In this document: one piece after another, positions 55,879-63,908 of the stretch
Layout of the letters: each line of letters starts with the position of its first letter
Numbering within the stretch: position 1 is the first letter of the stretch
Assembly (NCBI GenBank): GCA_965227155.1
Contig: OZ245731.1
Location: forward strand, 3,472,001-3,536,000
DNA from: UBA6059 sp965227155
GTDB lineage: Bacteria; Bacteroidota; Bacteroidia; Cytophagales; Cyclobacteriaceae
Direction of reading: 5' to 3'
Length of the DNA: 64,000 nucleotides
Translations under genes and position numbers: made by a program
Notes under the pieces: generated by a model
The model's database searches: none
Told to the model about the DNA's origin: nothing
The model's input: only the letters and a program-made list of their open reading frames with translations

Positions 55879-56079
55879 ATGGAAGAAATGCAGTATATAG
55901 AAGAAAATAAAGTATCAGACGGTCTTTCAAGACTATTGACTCGCAAGGAGGTCCAACATTTCAATAAAATAGCCAATTTCAATTTCTCTGACTTGGATAG
56001 GGATAATTATTTCAGGCAATTTGAACATGCGCAGGTTGCTGAAATTGCAGAGTTTGGCATTACTGGAAAACGAAAATAA
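55879..56079 (+). CDS. 66-residue unrecognised protein
   Basis: The ATG at 55879 is preceded by the purine-rich AAAAAGGAA. The product is acidic and helical, with the notable segment FNFSDLDRDNYFRQFEHAQ and a basic end GKRK. It has no membrane helix or signal peptide. Its stop codon lies in the loop of a terminator hairpin. I do not recognise a family. It probably shares a transcript with the 40-residue gene before it. Confidence 0.6.
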   Translation: MEEMQYIEENKVSDGLSRLLTRKEVQHFNKIANFNFSDLDRDNYFRQFEHAQVAEIAEFGITGKRK

Positions 56080-56095
56080 TTTTCCAGTAATTTTT
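56059..56095 (+). terminator. Intrinsic terminator overlapping the 66-aa gene's stop
   Basis: ATTACTGGAAAA (56059-56070) pairs perfectly with TTTTCCAGTAAT (56080-56091) over a nine-base loop that contains the TAA stop, and a T-run follows. The stem begins inside the last codons of the gene. Confidence 0.85.
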
Positions 56096-56118
56096 AAAGC
56101 ATTAAATCAGGTGTATAT

Positions 56119-56195
56119 GCAATAACTGGTGGTAACACCGTTTTGCATTTGTTTGCGACAATCATATTTTAAGCTCTTTTTTAAGGGCTTTTTTT
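56119..56195 (+). ncRNA. Structured leader or small RNA candidate
   Basis: A hairpin at 56119-56146 has stems GCAA/TTGC, AAC/GTT and GGTG/CACC, two single bulged U residues and a GUAA tetraloop of the stable GNRA type. A second hairpin, AAGCTCTT (56171-56178) with AAGGGCTT (56183-56190), is followed by a T-run to 56195 and looks like an intrinsic terminator. Both fall between the terminator of the upstream gene and the start of the SiaB-family gene. This may be a small RNA or an attenuator for the kinase gene. No promoter with both consensus elements is evident. Confidence 0.4.
56171..56195 (+). terminator. Intrinsic terminator between the small genes and the SiaB-family gene
   Basis: An eight-base stem with one G-U pair and a four-T loop, followed directly by five T residues. 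The GTG at 56196 abuts it, so that codon cannot be a normal start for the kinase gene. Confidence 0.7.
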
Positions 56196-56240
56196 GTGGT
56201 AATTTTTTCTACCCGATTTTTTTATTATTTTTCTTGTCCT

Positions 56241-56816
56241 GTGGACTATATCAAGCAATATCGTAGTTTCTTCGACAGCAATATTTTGCTGTTGTACAAG
56301 GGTAAAATTACCTTCAATATTGTGATGGCCATTATTGAAATCCTCGAAGAACGCATCGATAAGATCGAAAATGACCGATCTGTCAAAAGAAAGTTCTACA
56401 GTGCCAGCACCGAGGCTCTTCAAAATATGGTGCATCATATGAATATCATTGAAGATGAACGCTATGATTACATGGAAGCCAATAGCGGCATGATTATGGT
56501 AATCGTAAGGCGCAATTATTATAAAATTGTTACCGGCAATTATATTCCATCAGAAAAGAGAGGTGATCTTGAGCAAAACATCAACCTGATCAATAGTCTT
56601 GATAAAGGGCAACTCAAAGCACTGTATAGAAGGCTGCTTTCAGAAAGCCATATGAATGGAGAACCCAATGCAGGTCTTGGTTTAATTGATATTGCCCGAA
56701 AAACAGGGCAAAATCTTAAATATAACTTCAATCAAATTGATGATACTTACAGTTACTTCAATTTTGAGGTAAAAATACCGACAGAGCCTGCCCCTGTATT
56801 GGTAGCGAGTTATTAA
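56241..56816 (+). CDS. SiaB family protein kinase
   Basis: A 191-residue GHKL-like kinase. I start it at GTG 56241 because the longer frame to 56196 begins immediately after a terminator. The N-box is visible as STEALQNMVHHM (E58, N62), and the glycine box NAGLGLIDIARKTG (about 143-156) completes the ATP site. In Pseudomonas aeruginosa SiaB phosphorylates SiaC, and SiaA removes the phosphate. A SiaC-family gene and a SpoIIE-type phosphatase lie at 61495 and 62821 in this window, so this kinase is a plausible member of such a switch. Confidence 0.8.
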   Translation: MDYIKQYRSFFDSNILLLYKGKITFNIVMAIIEILEERIDKIENDRSVKRKFYSASTEALQNMVHHMNIIEDERYDYMEANSGMIMVIVRRNYYKIVTGNYIPSEKRGDLEQNINLINSLDKGQLKALYRRLLSESHMNGEPNAGLGLIDIARKTGQNLKYNFNQIDDTYSYFNFEVKIPTEPAPVLVASY

Positions 56817-56900
56817 TTATCACATTAATAATCTGTAAAGATTTGATGAATATCTAGTTGCTTTCTATAGATTTAGCCACTGTTTGGCCTAATGATTTCA

Positions 56901-56908
56901 TAAATTTG
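56901..56908 (+). promoter_or_regulatory. Candidate -7 box for the coiled-coil gene
   Basis: TAAATTTG exactly matches TAnnTTTG, 21 bases before the ATG at 56929. A TTG at 56884-56886 is at a short 14-base spacing. Confidence 0.4.
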
Positions 56909-56928
56909 CAGGAAGTTCAAAATCAGCT

Positions 56929-57453
56929 ATGAAGGATTTGTTTCAGGAGGAGGAGAAAGTTTTATCGCGATATCTTAAAAAGATTGAGGATAAAGATGTC
57001 TATATCGAAGATGCTGAAACATTTGCCAACTATTACAAGGACCTGATTGATCAAAGTAAGGTTATCACAAGGATTTCTGATCGTCTCCAGAAGAAACTGG
57101 ATATGGCCAATCAGAAAATCAAAGCTCAAAATCAAACCATCTCAGAAAAAAATACCCAGCTTGAGCATACGCTTTTTGAACTCAAAAATGCCAAGATGGG
57201 GAAAAAGGCCAGTCGTATTCTGCTTTTGATCGCTATTGGCCTGTTTGTATCTGAAGAATACATCCTGGAACCGATTATCGACTCCTTTGTCAACATTCCT
57301 TATTTAGGGCTAATCTCCAAAGCAGCCATTGCTTTTTCACTTAAATTCATTGAAGGCGGTCTTGAGTCCTACTATATGAATAAGGAAAAGGAAGAAATTT
57401 TGAAGAATAAGGGTAAGTCTGCTGATCGAAAGATATCCTTCTCACAGCGCTAA
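56929..57453 (+). CDS. Coiled-coil membrane protein next to the SiaB-family kinase
   Basis: A 174-residue protein. The N-terminal 90 residues form helices and a coiled coil (KVITRISDRLQKKLDMANQK, then TISEKNTQLEHTLFELKNA). One or two membrane segments lie at about 95-145, with the loop SEEYILEPIIDSF between, and a basic tail follows. I do not recognise a named family. The position between the SiaB-family gene and the rest of the switch makes it a candidate membrane anchor or sensor. It could also be unrelated, since it has its own likely promoter. Confidence 0.7.
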   Translation: MKDLFQEEEKVLSRYLKKIEDKDVYIEDAETFANYYKDLIDQSKVITRISDRLQKKLDMANQKIKAQNQTISEKNTQLEHTLFELKNAKMGKKASRILLLIAIGLFVSEEYILEPIIDSFVNIPYLGLISKAAIAFSLKFIEGGLESYYMNKEKEEILKNKGKSADRKISFSQR

Positions 57454-58353
57454 TCAATCCAATAAATCCAGAAAGGATTTAATCTCCTTTAATGCTTTTC
57501 TGGCCTCCGGCAGCCTTCCCACAAAAAACTGCCATACATGCAGCATTTTAGGCCAATCATACAGGTATACTCTTACACCGGCAAGCTTCATATGCTCCGC
57601 TAAAGCGCGTCCTTCATCCCAAAGTAAGTCGTAGCTGCCAACCTGAATCATGGTAGGAGGAAAGCCTTCATAACTGCCAAGGATAGGGGAAATGAATGGG
57701 TTGACATTAGCATCATTTTGATGAGCATACAAGGCAGCACTTTCCATAAGAGCAGTGTCTGTAAGAATTACATCCTTTTGCATTTGCTGTTTTTCGTATC
57801 GGATGTTTCTTCTCAAATCTACCCAGGGAGCAAGTAGTACCGCCCCATCGGGCATGGTTTCATGTTCTTCCTGCAGCTTTAGGAGAAGAGCAGTAGCCAG
57901 GCCACCACCAGCACTATCACCAGCAACTACAATACGTTTGGTGTTTTCCTGATGACTGAGCCACTGGTAGGCATTGTAGGCATCAGCCACAGCTGCCGGA
58001 AAAGTATGCTCCGGGGCCAAACGGTAATCTACATTGAGTACGTCATAACCCGTTTCAATAGCAAGGTTTGCCACCAGATGGCGGTGCGATTTTAGCGAGC
58101 CGGCCACATAGGCTCCACCATGCAGGTATAGAATTACACCCCGGGGTATTCGCTTTTCCATACTTATCCACTCTGAGGGGATAGCGTTGGCAGATACGCG
58201 CCTGATTTCAATGCCTTTGGGAATGGTGAACTTTCCCGCCACCTCATCTAATAATTTCCTACGAAGTTGCACCTTATTACCACTATAATTGGCCTGCTTT
58301 TTTTGTAGTCGGGACAGGTAAAGTCGTAGTAGATAATATTGTATGCTTGGCAT
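57454..58353 (-). CDS. Alpha/beta hydrolase (HSL-type esterase/lipase)
   Basis: A 299-residue enzyme from ATG 58353 (MPSIQYYLLRLYLSRLQ); the longer frame to 58455 would overlap uppP and reads unlike a protein start. The oxyanion-hole motif HGGAY (78-82), nucleophile motif GDSAGG (S147), catalytic D242 (SYDLLWDEG) and H272 (MLHVWQ) form the full HSL set. It hydrolyses short acyl esters; the natural substrate is unknown. It lies five bases after uppP on the same strand. Confidence 0.88.
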   Translation of the reverse strand: MPSIQYYLLRLYLSRLQKKQANYSGNKVQLRRKLLDEVAGKFTIPKGIEIRRVSANAIPSEWISMEKRIPRGVILYLHGGAYVAGSLKSHRHLVANLAIETGYDVLNVDYRLAPEHTFPAAVADAYNAYQWLSHQENTKRIVVAGDSAGGGLATALLLKLQEEHETMPDGAVLLAPWVDLRRNIRYEKQQMQKDVILTDTALMESAALYAHQNDANVNPFISPILGSYEGFPPTMIQVGSYDLLWDEGRALAEHMKLAGVRVYLYDWPKMLHVWQFFVGRLPEARKALKEIKSFLDLLD

Positions 58354-58358
58354 AAGAA

Positions 58359-59153
58359 TTATAGTAGGCTGTAAATGATGGCAATACTGCCTGCAATAAA
58401 ACAGTAAATGGCAAAATATGTTAGCTTCCCCTTTCTTACGATATTGATCATCCATTTGCAGGCTATGAATCCTGCAGCAAATGCCGAGATGAAGCCTAAA
58501 GCAAGTGCCACTGCACTTATTTGGTGGCTGTCAGAAGGGCTTTCCAGATAATCTTTGAGTTCCAATAAGCTGGCGCCAAGGATAGGTACCAGTACCATAA
58601 GGAACGAAAACCGTGTCACTTTCGATTTGTCAAACCCGAGTAGTAACCCCGTAGCAATGGTGGCACCTGAGCGAGATATGCCCGGCAGGATCGCAAACGC
58701 CTGTGCCAGGCCTATGATAAAGCTCCCCAGCCAGCTTACGGAACCTTCATTTTGCTTTTTGAAATGGGTGAACAGCAGGAGTGAGGCAGTAATGATCAGC
58801 ATACTTCCTACCAGGAGCAAATTACTGGTAAAGAAGCCTTCTACCGTATCTTTAAAAAACAACCCAACGATAAGCACCGGTATCATAGACAGTCCAATCT
58901 TGAAAGCATACTCCGTGGCTTCATTCCATTGAAAAGCCAGTAGCCCTTTGAAAATGTCCGCGATATCTTTTCTAAACACTACAATGGTGCTGAGTGCTGT
59001 AGCTGCATGCACAAACACCGCAAATAATAAATTATCACCGGCTTGAATACCCAGTATGGCGCTACCTATTTCCAGGTGTCCACTGCTACTTACCGGAAGG
59101 AATTCAGTCAAACCCTGAATAATCCCCATTATGATAGCTTCTAACCAACCCAT
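58359..59153 (-). CDS. uppP: Undecaprenyl-diphosphate phosphatase
   Basis: A 264-residue polytopic membrane enzyme that dephosphorylates undecaprenyl diphosphate to recycle the carrier lipid of cell-wall synthesis. The two catalytic regions are clear: GLTEFLPVSSSGHLEIGSAI (about 15-34) and ILPGISRSGATIATGLLLG (about 157-175). Length and helix number are normal for UppP/BacA. It lies between the DksA-like gene (22 bases upstream) and the esterase, in one reverse-strand unit. Confidence 0.96.
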   Translation of the reverse strand: MGWLEAIIMGIIQGLTEFLPVSSSGHLEIGSAILGIQAGDNLLFAVFVHAATALSTIVVFRKDIADIFKGLLAFQWNEATEYAFKIGLSMIPVLIVGLFFKDTVEGFFTSNLLLVGSMLIITASLLLFTHFKKQNEGSVSWLGSFIIGLAQAFAILPGISRSGATIATGLLLGFDKSKVTRFSFLMVLVPILGASLLELKDYLESPSDSHQISAVALALGFISAFAAGFIACKWMINIVRKGKLTYFAIYCFIAGSIAIIYSLL

Positions 59154-59175
59154 TTACGCGATTTTTGGCACAAGA

Positions 59176-59517
59176 TTAAGCACATTTTACACATTTTCGG
59201 CTATGAGGCATAAGCATTATTCGCCCGGTGGGTATAGGATTGCGGCATTGGACGCATATACCAAAGTCCGCCTCATCAATTCTTGACAATGCATCCTCAA
59301 GGCTTTTCAGTTTATGCTGAGCCTGCCGCAAAGATGCATCATTGATGCTCTTGTTATTAATGGCATCCATCCTACTTATTCTGCCAATAGCATTTTCAGG
59401 AGCAATAGGCTCAGTGAGTGCTTTCCAAGATTGAATATCCAGCCGGGTCTTTTCGATCTCTTCGAGTATTCTGGCTTTCAATTCATTTATATGTGGCCTT
59501 TGTTCTGATGTGCTCAT
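59176..59517 (-). CDS. DksA/TraR family zinc-finger protein
   Basis: A 113-residue protein with a helical N-terminal half and a C-terminal zinc finger of the form CX2CX17CX2C (ICVQC and KCVKC). DEADFGICVQC is the characteristic lead-in. Family proteins enter the RNA polymerase secondary channel and modulate rRNA and stress promoters, often with ppGpp. This protein is shorter than DksA, so it is called DksA-like only. First gene of the uppP unit. Confidence 0.88.
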   Translation of the reverse strand: MSTSEQRPHINELKARILEEIEKTRLDIQSWKALTEPIAPENAIGRISRMDAINNKSINDASLRQAQHKLKSLEDALSRIDEADFGICVQCRNPIPTGRIMLMPHSRKCVKCA

Positions 59518-59818
59518 GTTTGGAAGTAATGCATTTTGATGCTGAAATCAAAAAATCCTTTTACAACCACTAATCATCAATATTTTCAGCCTGTACAATA
59601 AAATGCTGTATTTGTAAGAACAGGTCCTATGAAAATGGGTGTATGTCGATAATATTTTCAACAAAATTGACTTATTATTAAAAATTGCTATAATTTTAAC
59701 CCACTTTTAAATATTTCTAAAAGTTTGTTGATAATTACTTACTAATTTTTGAATTAGGGGTAATGATTTTTATCAAATTGTAATAACTATTGTAAAACTC
59801 ATAAAAACTTAAATTACT
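59518..59818. other. Divergent intergenic region upstream of asnB
   Basis: 301 bases, very AT-rich, with no ORF. It must hold the promoters of the DksA-like gene and asnB. I find no exact -7 box on either strand and no hairpin of note. Confidence 0.4.
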
Positions 59819-61483
59819 GTGTGTGGGATTGTAGGAGTATTTGATTTAAAGGTAGAAGCCGAAAAATTGAGGCCCCAGGTTTTGAAAATGTCTAAAAAAC
59901 TGAGACATAGAGGCCCCGATTGGTCTGGTATTTATTGCAGCAATAAAGCCATTTTAGCGCACGAACGATTGTCGATTGTTGATCCCCAATCAGGAAAGCA
60001 ACCACTTTTCAGCGATGATGATAAGGTGGTACTGGCAGCTAATGGTGAAATCTACAATCATCAGGCTATTCGAAAGAATCTTAAAAATCAGTACAATTTC
60101 AGAACACAGTCTGATTGTGAGGTGATTTTAGCGCTTTATAAGGAAAAGGGCATTGATTTCATTGAGGATTTGAACGGTATTTTCGCGTTTGCGCTATATG
60201 ATAGTGAGCATGATCGGTATGTGATTGCCAGAGACCAGATAGGCGTAATTCCACTTTACATGGGTTGGGATATTTATGGCAACTTCTATGTAGCCTCTGA
60301 ATTAAAGGCATTGGAAGGTGTTTGCAACAAGATCAAGGAATTTTTGCCCGGTCATATCCTTGTAAGTGACGACAAGGAAATGAAGAAATGGTACACCAGG
60401 GACTGGATGGAATATGATGCTGTGAAGGATAACTCGACCAGCATTGAGGATTTGAAGGAAGCCCTGGAAAATGCTGTGCGCAGGCAGTTAATGTCTGATG
60501 TACCCTATGGTGTATTGTTGTCGGGGGGTCTTGACTCTTCGGTGGTTTCTGCTATTGCCAAGAAATATTCGGCCAAGCGCGTGGAGACAGAAGACCAGAT
60601 GGATGCCTGGTGGCCACAACTGCACTCATTCGCCATCGGTTTGGAAGGTTCGCCTGATTTGGCAGCTGCTCAAAAAGTAGCAAAGCATATTGGTACTGTC
60701 CATCATGAAATTCATTTTACCCTGCAGGAAGGTATGGATGCCATCAGGGATGTTATATACCATCTGGAAACCTATGATGTCACCACTGTAAGGGCTTCAA
60801 CGCCGATGTACCTGTTATCAAGGTATATCAAATCCATGGGAGTTAAAATGGTACTAAGTGGAGAGGGTGCTGATGAAATTTTCGGTGGCTACCTGTATTT
60901 TCACAAAGCGCCAAATGCACAGGCCTTTCATGAGGAGACTATCCGCAAGATCAGTAAACTACATATGTATGACTGCCTCCGGGCAAACAAATCATTGGCA
61001 GCATGGGGTGTAGAAGGTAGGGTGCCATTCCTTGATAAGGAATTTATGGACGTGGCCATGCGACTGAACCCGGCTGATAAAATGACTGGCTCTGGTAAAA
61101 TGGAGAAATGGGTAGTAAGAAAAGCTTTTGAAGATTACCTGCCAGATAGTGTAGTGTGGAGACAAAAAGAACAGTTTAGTGATGGTGTAGGGTACGGCTG
61201 GATCGATTCGTTGAAAGATTTTACCAGCGCAGCTATATCAGATGAGCAACTAGCAAATGCTGCCTATCGATTCCCTATCAACCCGCCCAAAAGCAAGGAA
61301 GAATATTATTATAGATCCATTTTTGCAGAGCATTTCCCATCTGATAGTGCTGCGGAATGTGTGCCTAGTGTGCCTTCAGTGGCTTGCAGTACGCCAGAGG
61401 CGCTTGCATGGGATGAGTCATTTAAAAATATGAACGACCCCAGTGGTAGGGCCGTTAAGTTTGTACACGAGCAGGCTTATTAA
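59819..61483 (+). CDS. asnB: Asparagine synthase (glutamine-hydrolysing)
   Basis: A 554-residue enzyme that makes asparagine from aspartate, ATP and glutamine, the same length as the Escherichia coli AsnB type. It starts at GTG 59819, which places the catalytic Cys at residue 2 (MCGIVGVF) for exposure after Met removal. HRGPDWSG and ANGEIYNH belong to the glutaminase domain (about 1-200). The synthetase domain follows, with the ATP-pyrophosphatase loop GVLLSGGLDSSVVSAI (about 230-245) and LSGEGADEIFGGYLYF. All catalytic parts are present. It stands alone, converging with the SiaC-family gene 11 bases away. Confidence 0.96.
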   Translation: MCGIVGVFDLKVEAEKLRPQVLKMSKKLRHRGPDWSGIYCSNKAILAHERLSIVDPQSGKQPLFSDDDKVVLAANGEIYNHQAIRKNLKNQYNFRTQSDCEVILALYKEKGIDFIEDLNGIFAFALYDSEHDRYVIARDQIGVIPLYMGWDIYGNFYVASELKALEGVCNKIKEFLPGHILVSDDKEMKKWYTRDWMEYDAVKDNSTSIEDLKEALENAVRRQLMSDVPYGVLLSGGLDSSVVSAIAKKYSAKRVETEDQMDAWWPQLHSFAIGLEGSPDLAAAQKVAKHIGTVHHEIHFTLQEGMDAIRDVIYHLETYDVTTVRASTPMYLLSRYIKSMGVKMVLSGEGADEIFGGYLYFHKAPNAQAFHEETIRKISKLHMYDCLRANKSLAAWGVEGRVPFLDKEFMDVAMRLNPADKMTGSGKMEKWVVRKAFEDYLPDSVVWRQKEQFSDGVGYGWIDSLKDFTSAAISDEQLANAAYRFPINPPKSKEEYYYRSIFAEHFPSDSAAECVPSVPSVACSTPEALAWDESFKNMNDPSGRAVKFVHEQAY

Positions 61484-61494
61484 GTTCTGATAGC

Positions 61495-61887
61495 TTAAAT
61501 AGCTACCAATTTGAAGGGGAGGTTTATCAAATCCTGATAATCTTCCCCTGATTCCATCATATCATCATCATCTTCTTCATAGCACCAGGAAATTTCTGTA
61601 TTGATTCCTGCCTGATGCAGCACCTCCAGCTTTCTCAGTACATCAAATAGGCATTTTGCACTACTTGTATTGAAGTAATTCATCTCAAATTTTACATTGA
61701 AGCGCTCTGGTTTCAATTGATTGACGCTTTCAATGCTGTGAATGATTTTAGAATAAAAATTCACCGCATCTTCGGGGCTTGAATTGCCTCTGATTTCCAG
61801 CACTGAGGTGTCAGGGTCAAAAAATACATAAGGTGTAGTACGGGAAGATTCAATGACCAATTTTTGTGAATTATTTGTTGTCGTCAT
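61495..61887 (-). CDS. SiaC family regulatory phosphoprotein (DUF1987)
   Basis: A 130-residue protein. LEIRGNSSPEDAVNFYSKI and the segment NYFNTSSAKCLFDVLRKLE are the family signatures. In Pseudomonas SiaC a Thr in the equivalent loop is phosphorylated by SiaB and dephosphorylated by SiaA; the matching site here is T74 in FNTSSAK, flanked by S75 and S76. Together with the SiaB-family gene and the SpoIIE-type phosphatase nearby, it is the expected switch protein. An acidic stretch EEDDDDMMESGED near the C-terminus is unusual. It is co-directional with the STAS-like gene 11 bases upstream. Confidence 0.87.
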   Translation of the reverse strand: MTTTNNSQKLVIESSRTTPYVFFDPDTSVLEIRGNSSPEDAVNFYSKIIHSIESVNQLKPERFNVKFEMNYFNTSSAKCLFDVLRKLEVLHQAGINTEISWCYEEDDDDMMESGEDYQDLINLPFKLVAI

Positions 61888-61898
61888 AATCAGTTGTT

Positions 61899-62327
61899 TT
61901 AGTCTGCTTTAATCGCATCTGCTACAGATTCGTAGTATTCTATACGCAATTTTCGTGCTACCTCCTTGGGGAATTTCTTTTCCAGAGGCTTGCGGGCAAC
62001 CTCCACCGATTTTTTGAACCAGGCTATATCGGGTAAAATTTTGAAATGCTTATAGAGCCCATAGTCCATCAACTCTTGCTTCCATTCTGTGAAGTACCAT
62101 TTCATGGATGGCTGATGGAAAGTGCGAAGTGCAGATTTATCAAAAATAAATTTTTCAAAAGTACCAGCTTCCTTCACTTCATCCGCTAGTGCATTAAAAG
62201 TCTCTTTGAATTTCTTAATAGGGACATATTCTACCTTAAGCACACATCCTATTGTTTTTTGATCTTCGTCAGCATAGCACGCTGCCTGTTCGCTTTCAAA
62301 TATTTTAGTAAATCCAAATTCTTCCAT
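61899..62327 (-). CDS. STAS-like small protein, unknown
   Basis: A 142-residue cytoplasmic protein with no membrane segment. The strand-helix pattern (CVLKVEYVPIKKF, then FEKFIFDKSALRTFHQPSMKWYFTEWKQEL and HFKILPDIAWFKKSVEV) resembles SpoIIAA/STAS-type proteins of Bacteroidota that carry a switch protein's fold. This is a fold-level impression and not a family match. It is the first gene of a two-gene unit with the SiaC-family gene, which makes a role in the same switch likely. Confidence 0.6.
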   Translation of the reverse strand: MEEFGFTKIFESEQAACYADEDQKTIGCVLKVEYVPIKKFKETFNALADEVKEAGTFEKFIFDKSALRTFHQPSMKWYFTEWKQELMDYGLYKHFKILPDIAWFKKSVEVARKPLEKKFPKEVARKLRIEYYESVADAIKAD

Positions 62328-62437
62328 AGCGTATAAATTCGATTAGCTGTTTGTACATGTAATCAAATAGAGAAAATATTGTTTAGGATTTATCCGAGAT
62401 TTTTTTCGTTGAAATTTTTTAAACAATTCCCTGACAA

Positions 62438-62824
62438 ATGCTCTTAGAATGGCAAATCGAAATTGAAAGTCCTATGAGCAAAGTAGAGGAAATACTAGAA
62501 TCTTTTTTAGAGCAATATACTGGTATTGAGGGAGTTGTTTTGGAAAGTCTGGAGACGGAACTTCAATTTAAGTTCGGTCAAAATATTGATTTAATACAAA
62601 AGTATCGTGAATTAACAATATTATCTGTAGATGAAAACTTCCAGACCTTGTTTTCATTTATCCATGCTGACCAGGGGACAGTCATTATTTTTTTTTTGGA
62701 TGAAACCACCTATCTCAGTGTATTCACCAAAGATGCCAAACCCAACAAAGAGCTAGCCAAAAGAATGTACAACGCCTACAGGGATAAGATTATGAAGGCG
62801 ATAACTGAAACAGCAGAAGCATGA
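62438..62824 (+). CDS. Unrecognised small protein coupled to the phosphatase
   Basis: A 128-residue cytoplasmic protein; ATG 62438 and ATG 62474 (MSKVEEILESF) are both possible starts. The pattern of strands and helices (GIEGVVLESLETELQFKF and IIFFLDETTYLSVFTKDAKP) is reminiscent of roadblock/longin-like regulatory domains, but I cannot confirm it. Its last bases overlap the phosphatase start as ATGA, so the two are translated together. A role as regulatory partner of the phosphatase is inferred from that alone. Confidence 0.65.
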   Translation: MLLEWQIEIESPMSKVEEILESFLEQYTGIEGVVLESLETELQFKFGQNIDLIQKYRELTILSVDENFQTLFSFIHADQGTVIIFFLDETTYLSVFTKDAKPNKELAKRMYNAYRDKIMKAITETAEA

Positions 62825-63900
62825 AATCAACAGCATTTATAAAAAATATTGATGATAGTTTCAAAGGCATCGAAGAATGTGGATTTGTTGCCAATGATGA
62901 AATGGTAGCAAGTATTCATAGATCAGACCTTGAACCGGAGGAGTTTGAGTCTATAGTAATGCGACTTTACTATATGGCCGCAGATCCGGAAAAGGGGATA
63001 CGCTATTTTATCAATCAATATGCCGATGGCAAATACTTATACATAACCAAGCTCAACGAGGACCTGTGGTTTTATGTATTGAGTTTTGATGAAGCCTTTG
63101 CCAAACTGCATTTTTACATACAATTCTTACTGAGCGATGAGTCTATAGAATTGGATGATAGCAAGGGTACTGAGGCAGGAGAGGATCATGATAGCATATT
63201 GGCAGCGCAGCGTATCCAACACATGCTTTTTGAAGACCTTACTCCGCTGCTAAAAGATTTTAAAGATACTTACTTCTGGTACAGTCCGAAGGACACGATA
63301 GGAGGTGATTTTTATTGGGGTAAGGAGACTGCCAAACACAAATGGTTTGTCATTGGTGATTGTACGGGTCACGGAGTGGAGGGAGCACTTGCGACAGTAA
63401 GCGTGCTTTCTATTCTTAACCAGGTATTTGATGACAAATTAAAGCCTCACTGGTTGATCAAAAATATCCACTACAGCCTCAATGACATCCAAAAGCAGAA
63501 ACTGGAGGATGGCTATGGTATAGGTAATGAAATGATGGTCATCCGGTATAATAAAGCCGATGGATCTATAGATTATGCCGGTACAGGACTGCCACTTTAT
63601 GTAATTGGCAAAAACTTTAAATATTACAAAACCAAATCAGCGCATTACGAGCCGGAAAGGGTAGTGAAGTTCATCAGATCCCGTCATCTAAAGCTGGAAT
63701 CTGGACAAGGTATCTTCACTCACAGCGATGGTATCATTGATCAGTTTGATGAGAGCAGTGCCAAATATAAGCGCAAGCGATTATTGCAAACGCTCAAAAC
63801 CGGGGAAATCAATGCAGAAACGATTGAAGCAAATGTGAGGGCATGGCAAGGCAAAATGGATCAAACAGATGATATAGTCGCATTATATTTTAGTCATTAA
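62821..63900 (+). CDS. SpoIIE/PP2C-type serine/threonine phosphatase
   Basis: A 359-residue protein. The N-terminal 115 residues are of unknown type. The catalytic domain (about 120-359) starts with AAQRIQHMLF and shows the metal-binding motifs IGGDFYWG and VIGDCTGHGVEGALAT (about 160-192) and a late HSDGIIDQF plus TDDIVALY. Such phosphatases (SpoIIE, RsbU, SiaA) dephosphorylate anti-anti-sigma-like or SiaC-type proteins. The SiaC-family gene is 0.9 kb away, divergent. No membrane helix or HAMP domain is present, unlike SiaA of Pseudomonas, so any signal probably enters through the N-terminal domain or the coupled small protein. Confidence 0.87.
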   Translation: MKSTAFIKNIDDSFKGIEECGFVANDEMVASIHRSDLEPEEFESIVMRLYYMAADPEKGIRYFINQYADGKYLYITKLNEDLWFYVLSFDEAFAKLHFYIQFLLSDESIELDDSKGTEAGEDHDSILAAQRIQHMLFEDLTPLLKDFKDTYFWYSPKDTIGGDFYWGKETAKHKWFVIGDCTGHGVEGALATVSVLSILNQVFDDKLKPHWLIKNIHYSLNDIQKQKLEDGYGIGNEMMVIRYNKADGSIDYAGTGLPLYVIGKNFKYYKTKSAHYEPERVVKFIRSRHLKLESGQGIFTHSDGIIDQFDESSAKYKRKRLLQTLKTGEINAETIEANVRAWQGKMDQTDDIVALYFSH

Positions 63901-63908
63901 TCAAGCGA

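Noticed and set aside
56196..56240. Longer start (GTG 56196) for the SiaB-family gene
   Set aside because: That codon follows a terminator U-tract directly; GTG 56241 gives a family-like N-terminus.
58354..58455. N-terminal extension of the esterase
   Set aside because: It lies inside uppP and is rich in Cys and His unlike the enzyme; ATG 58353 is better.
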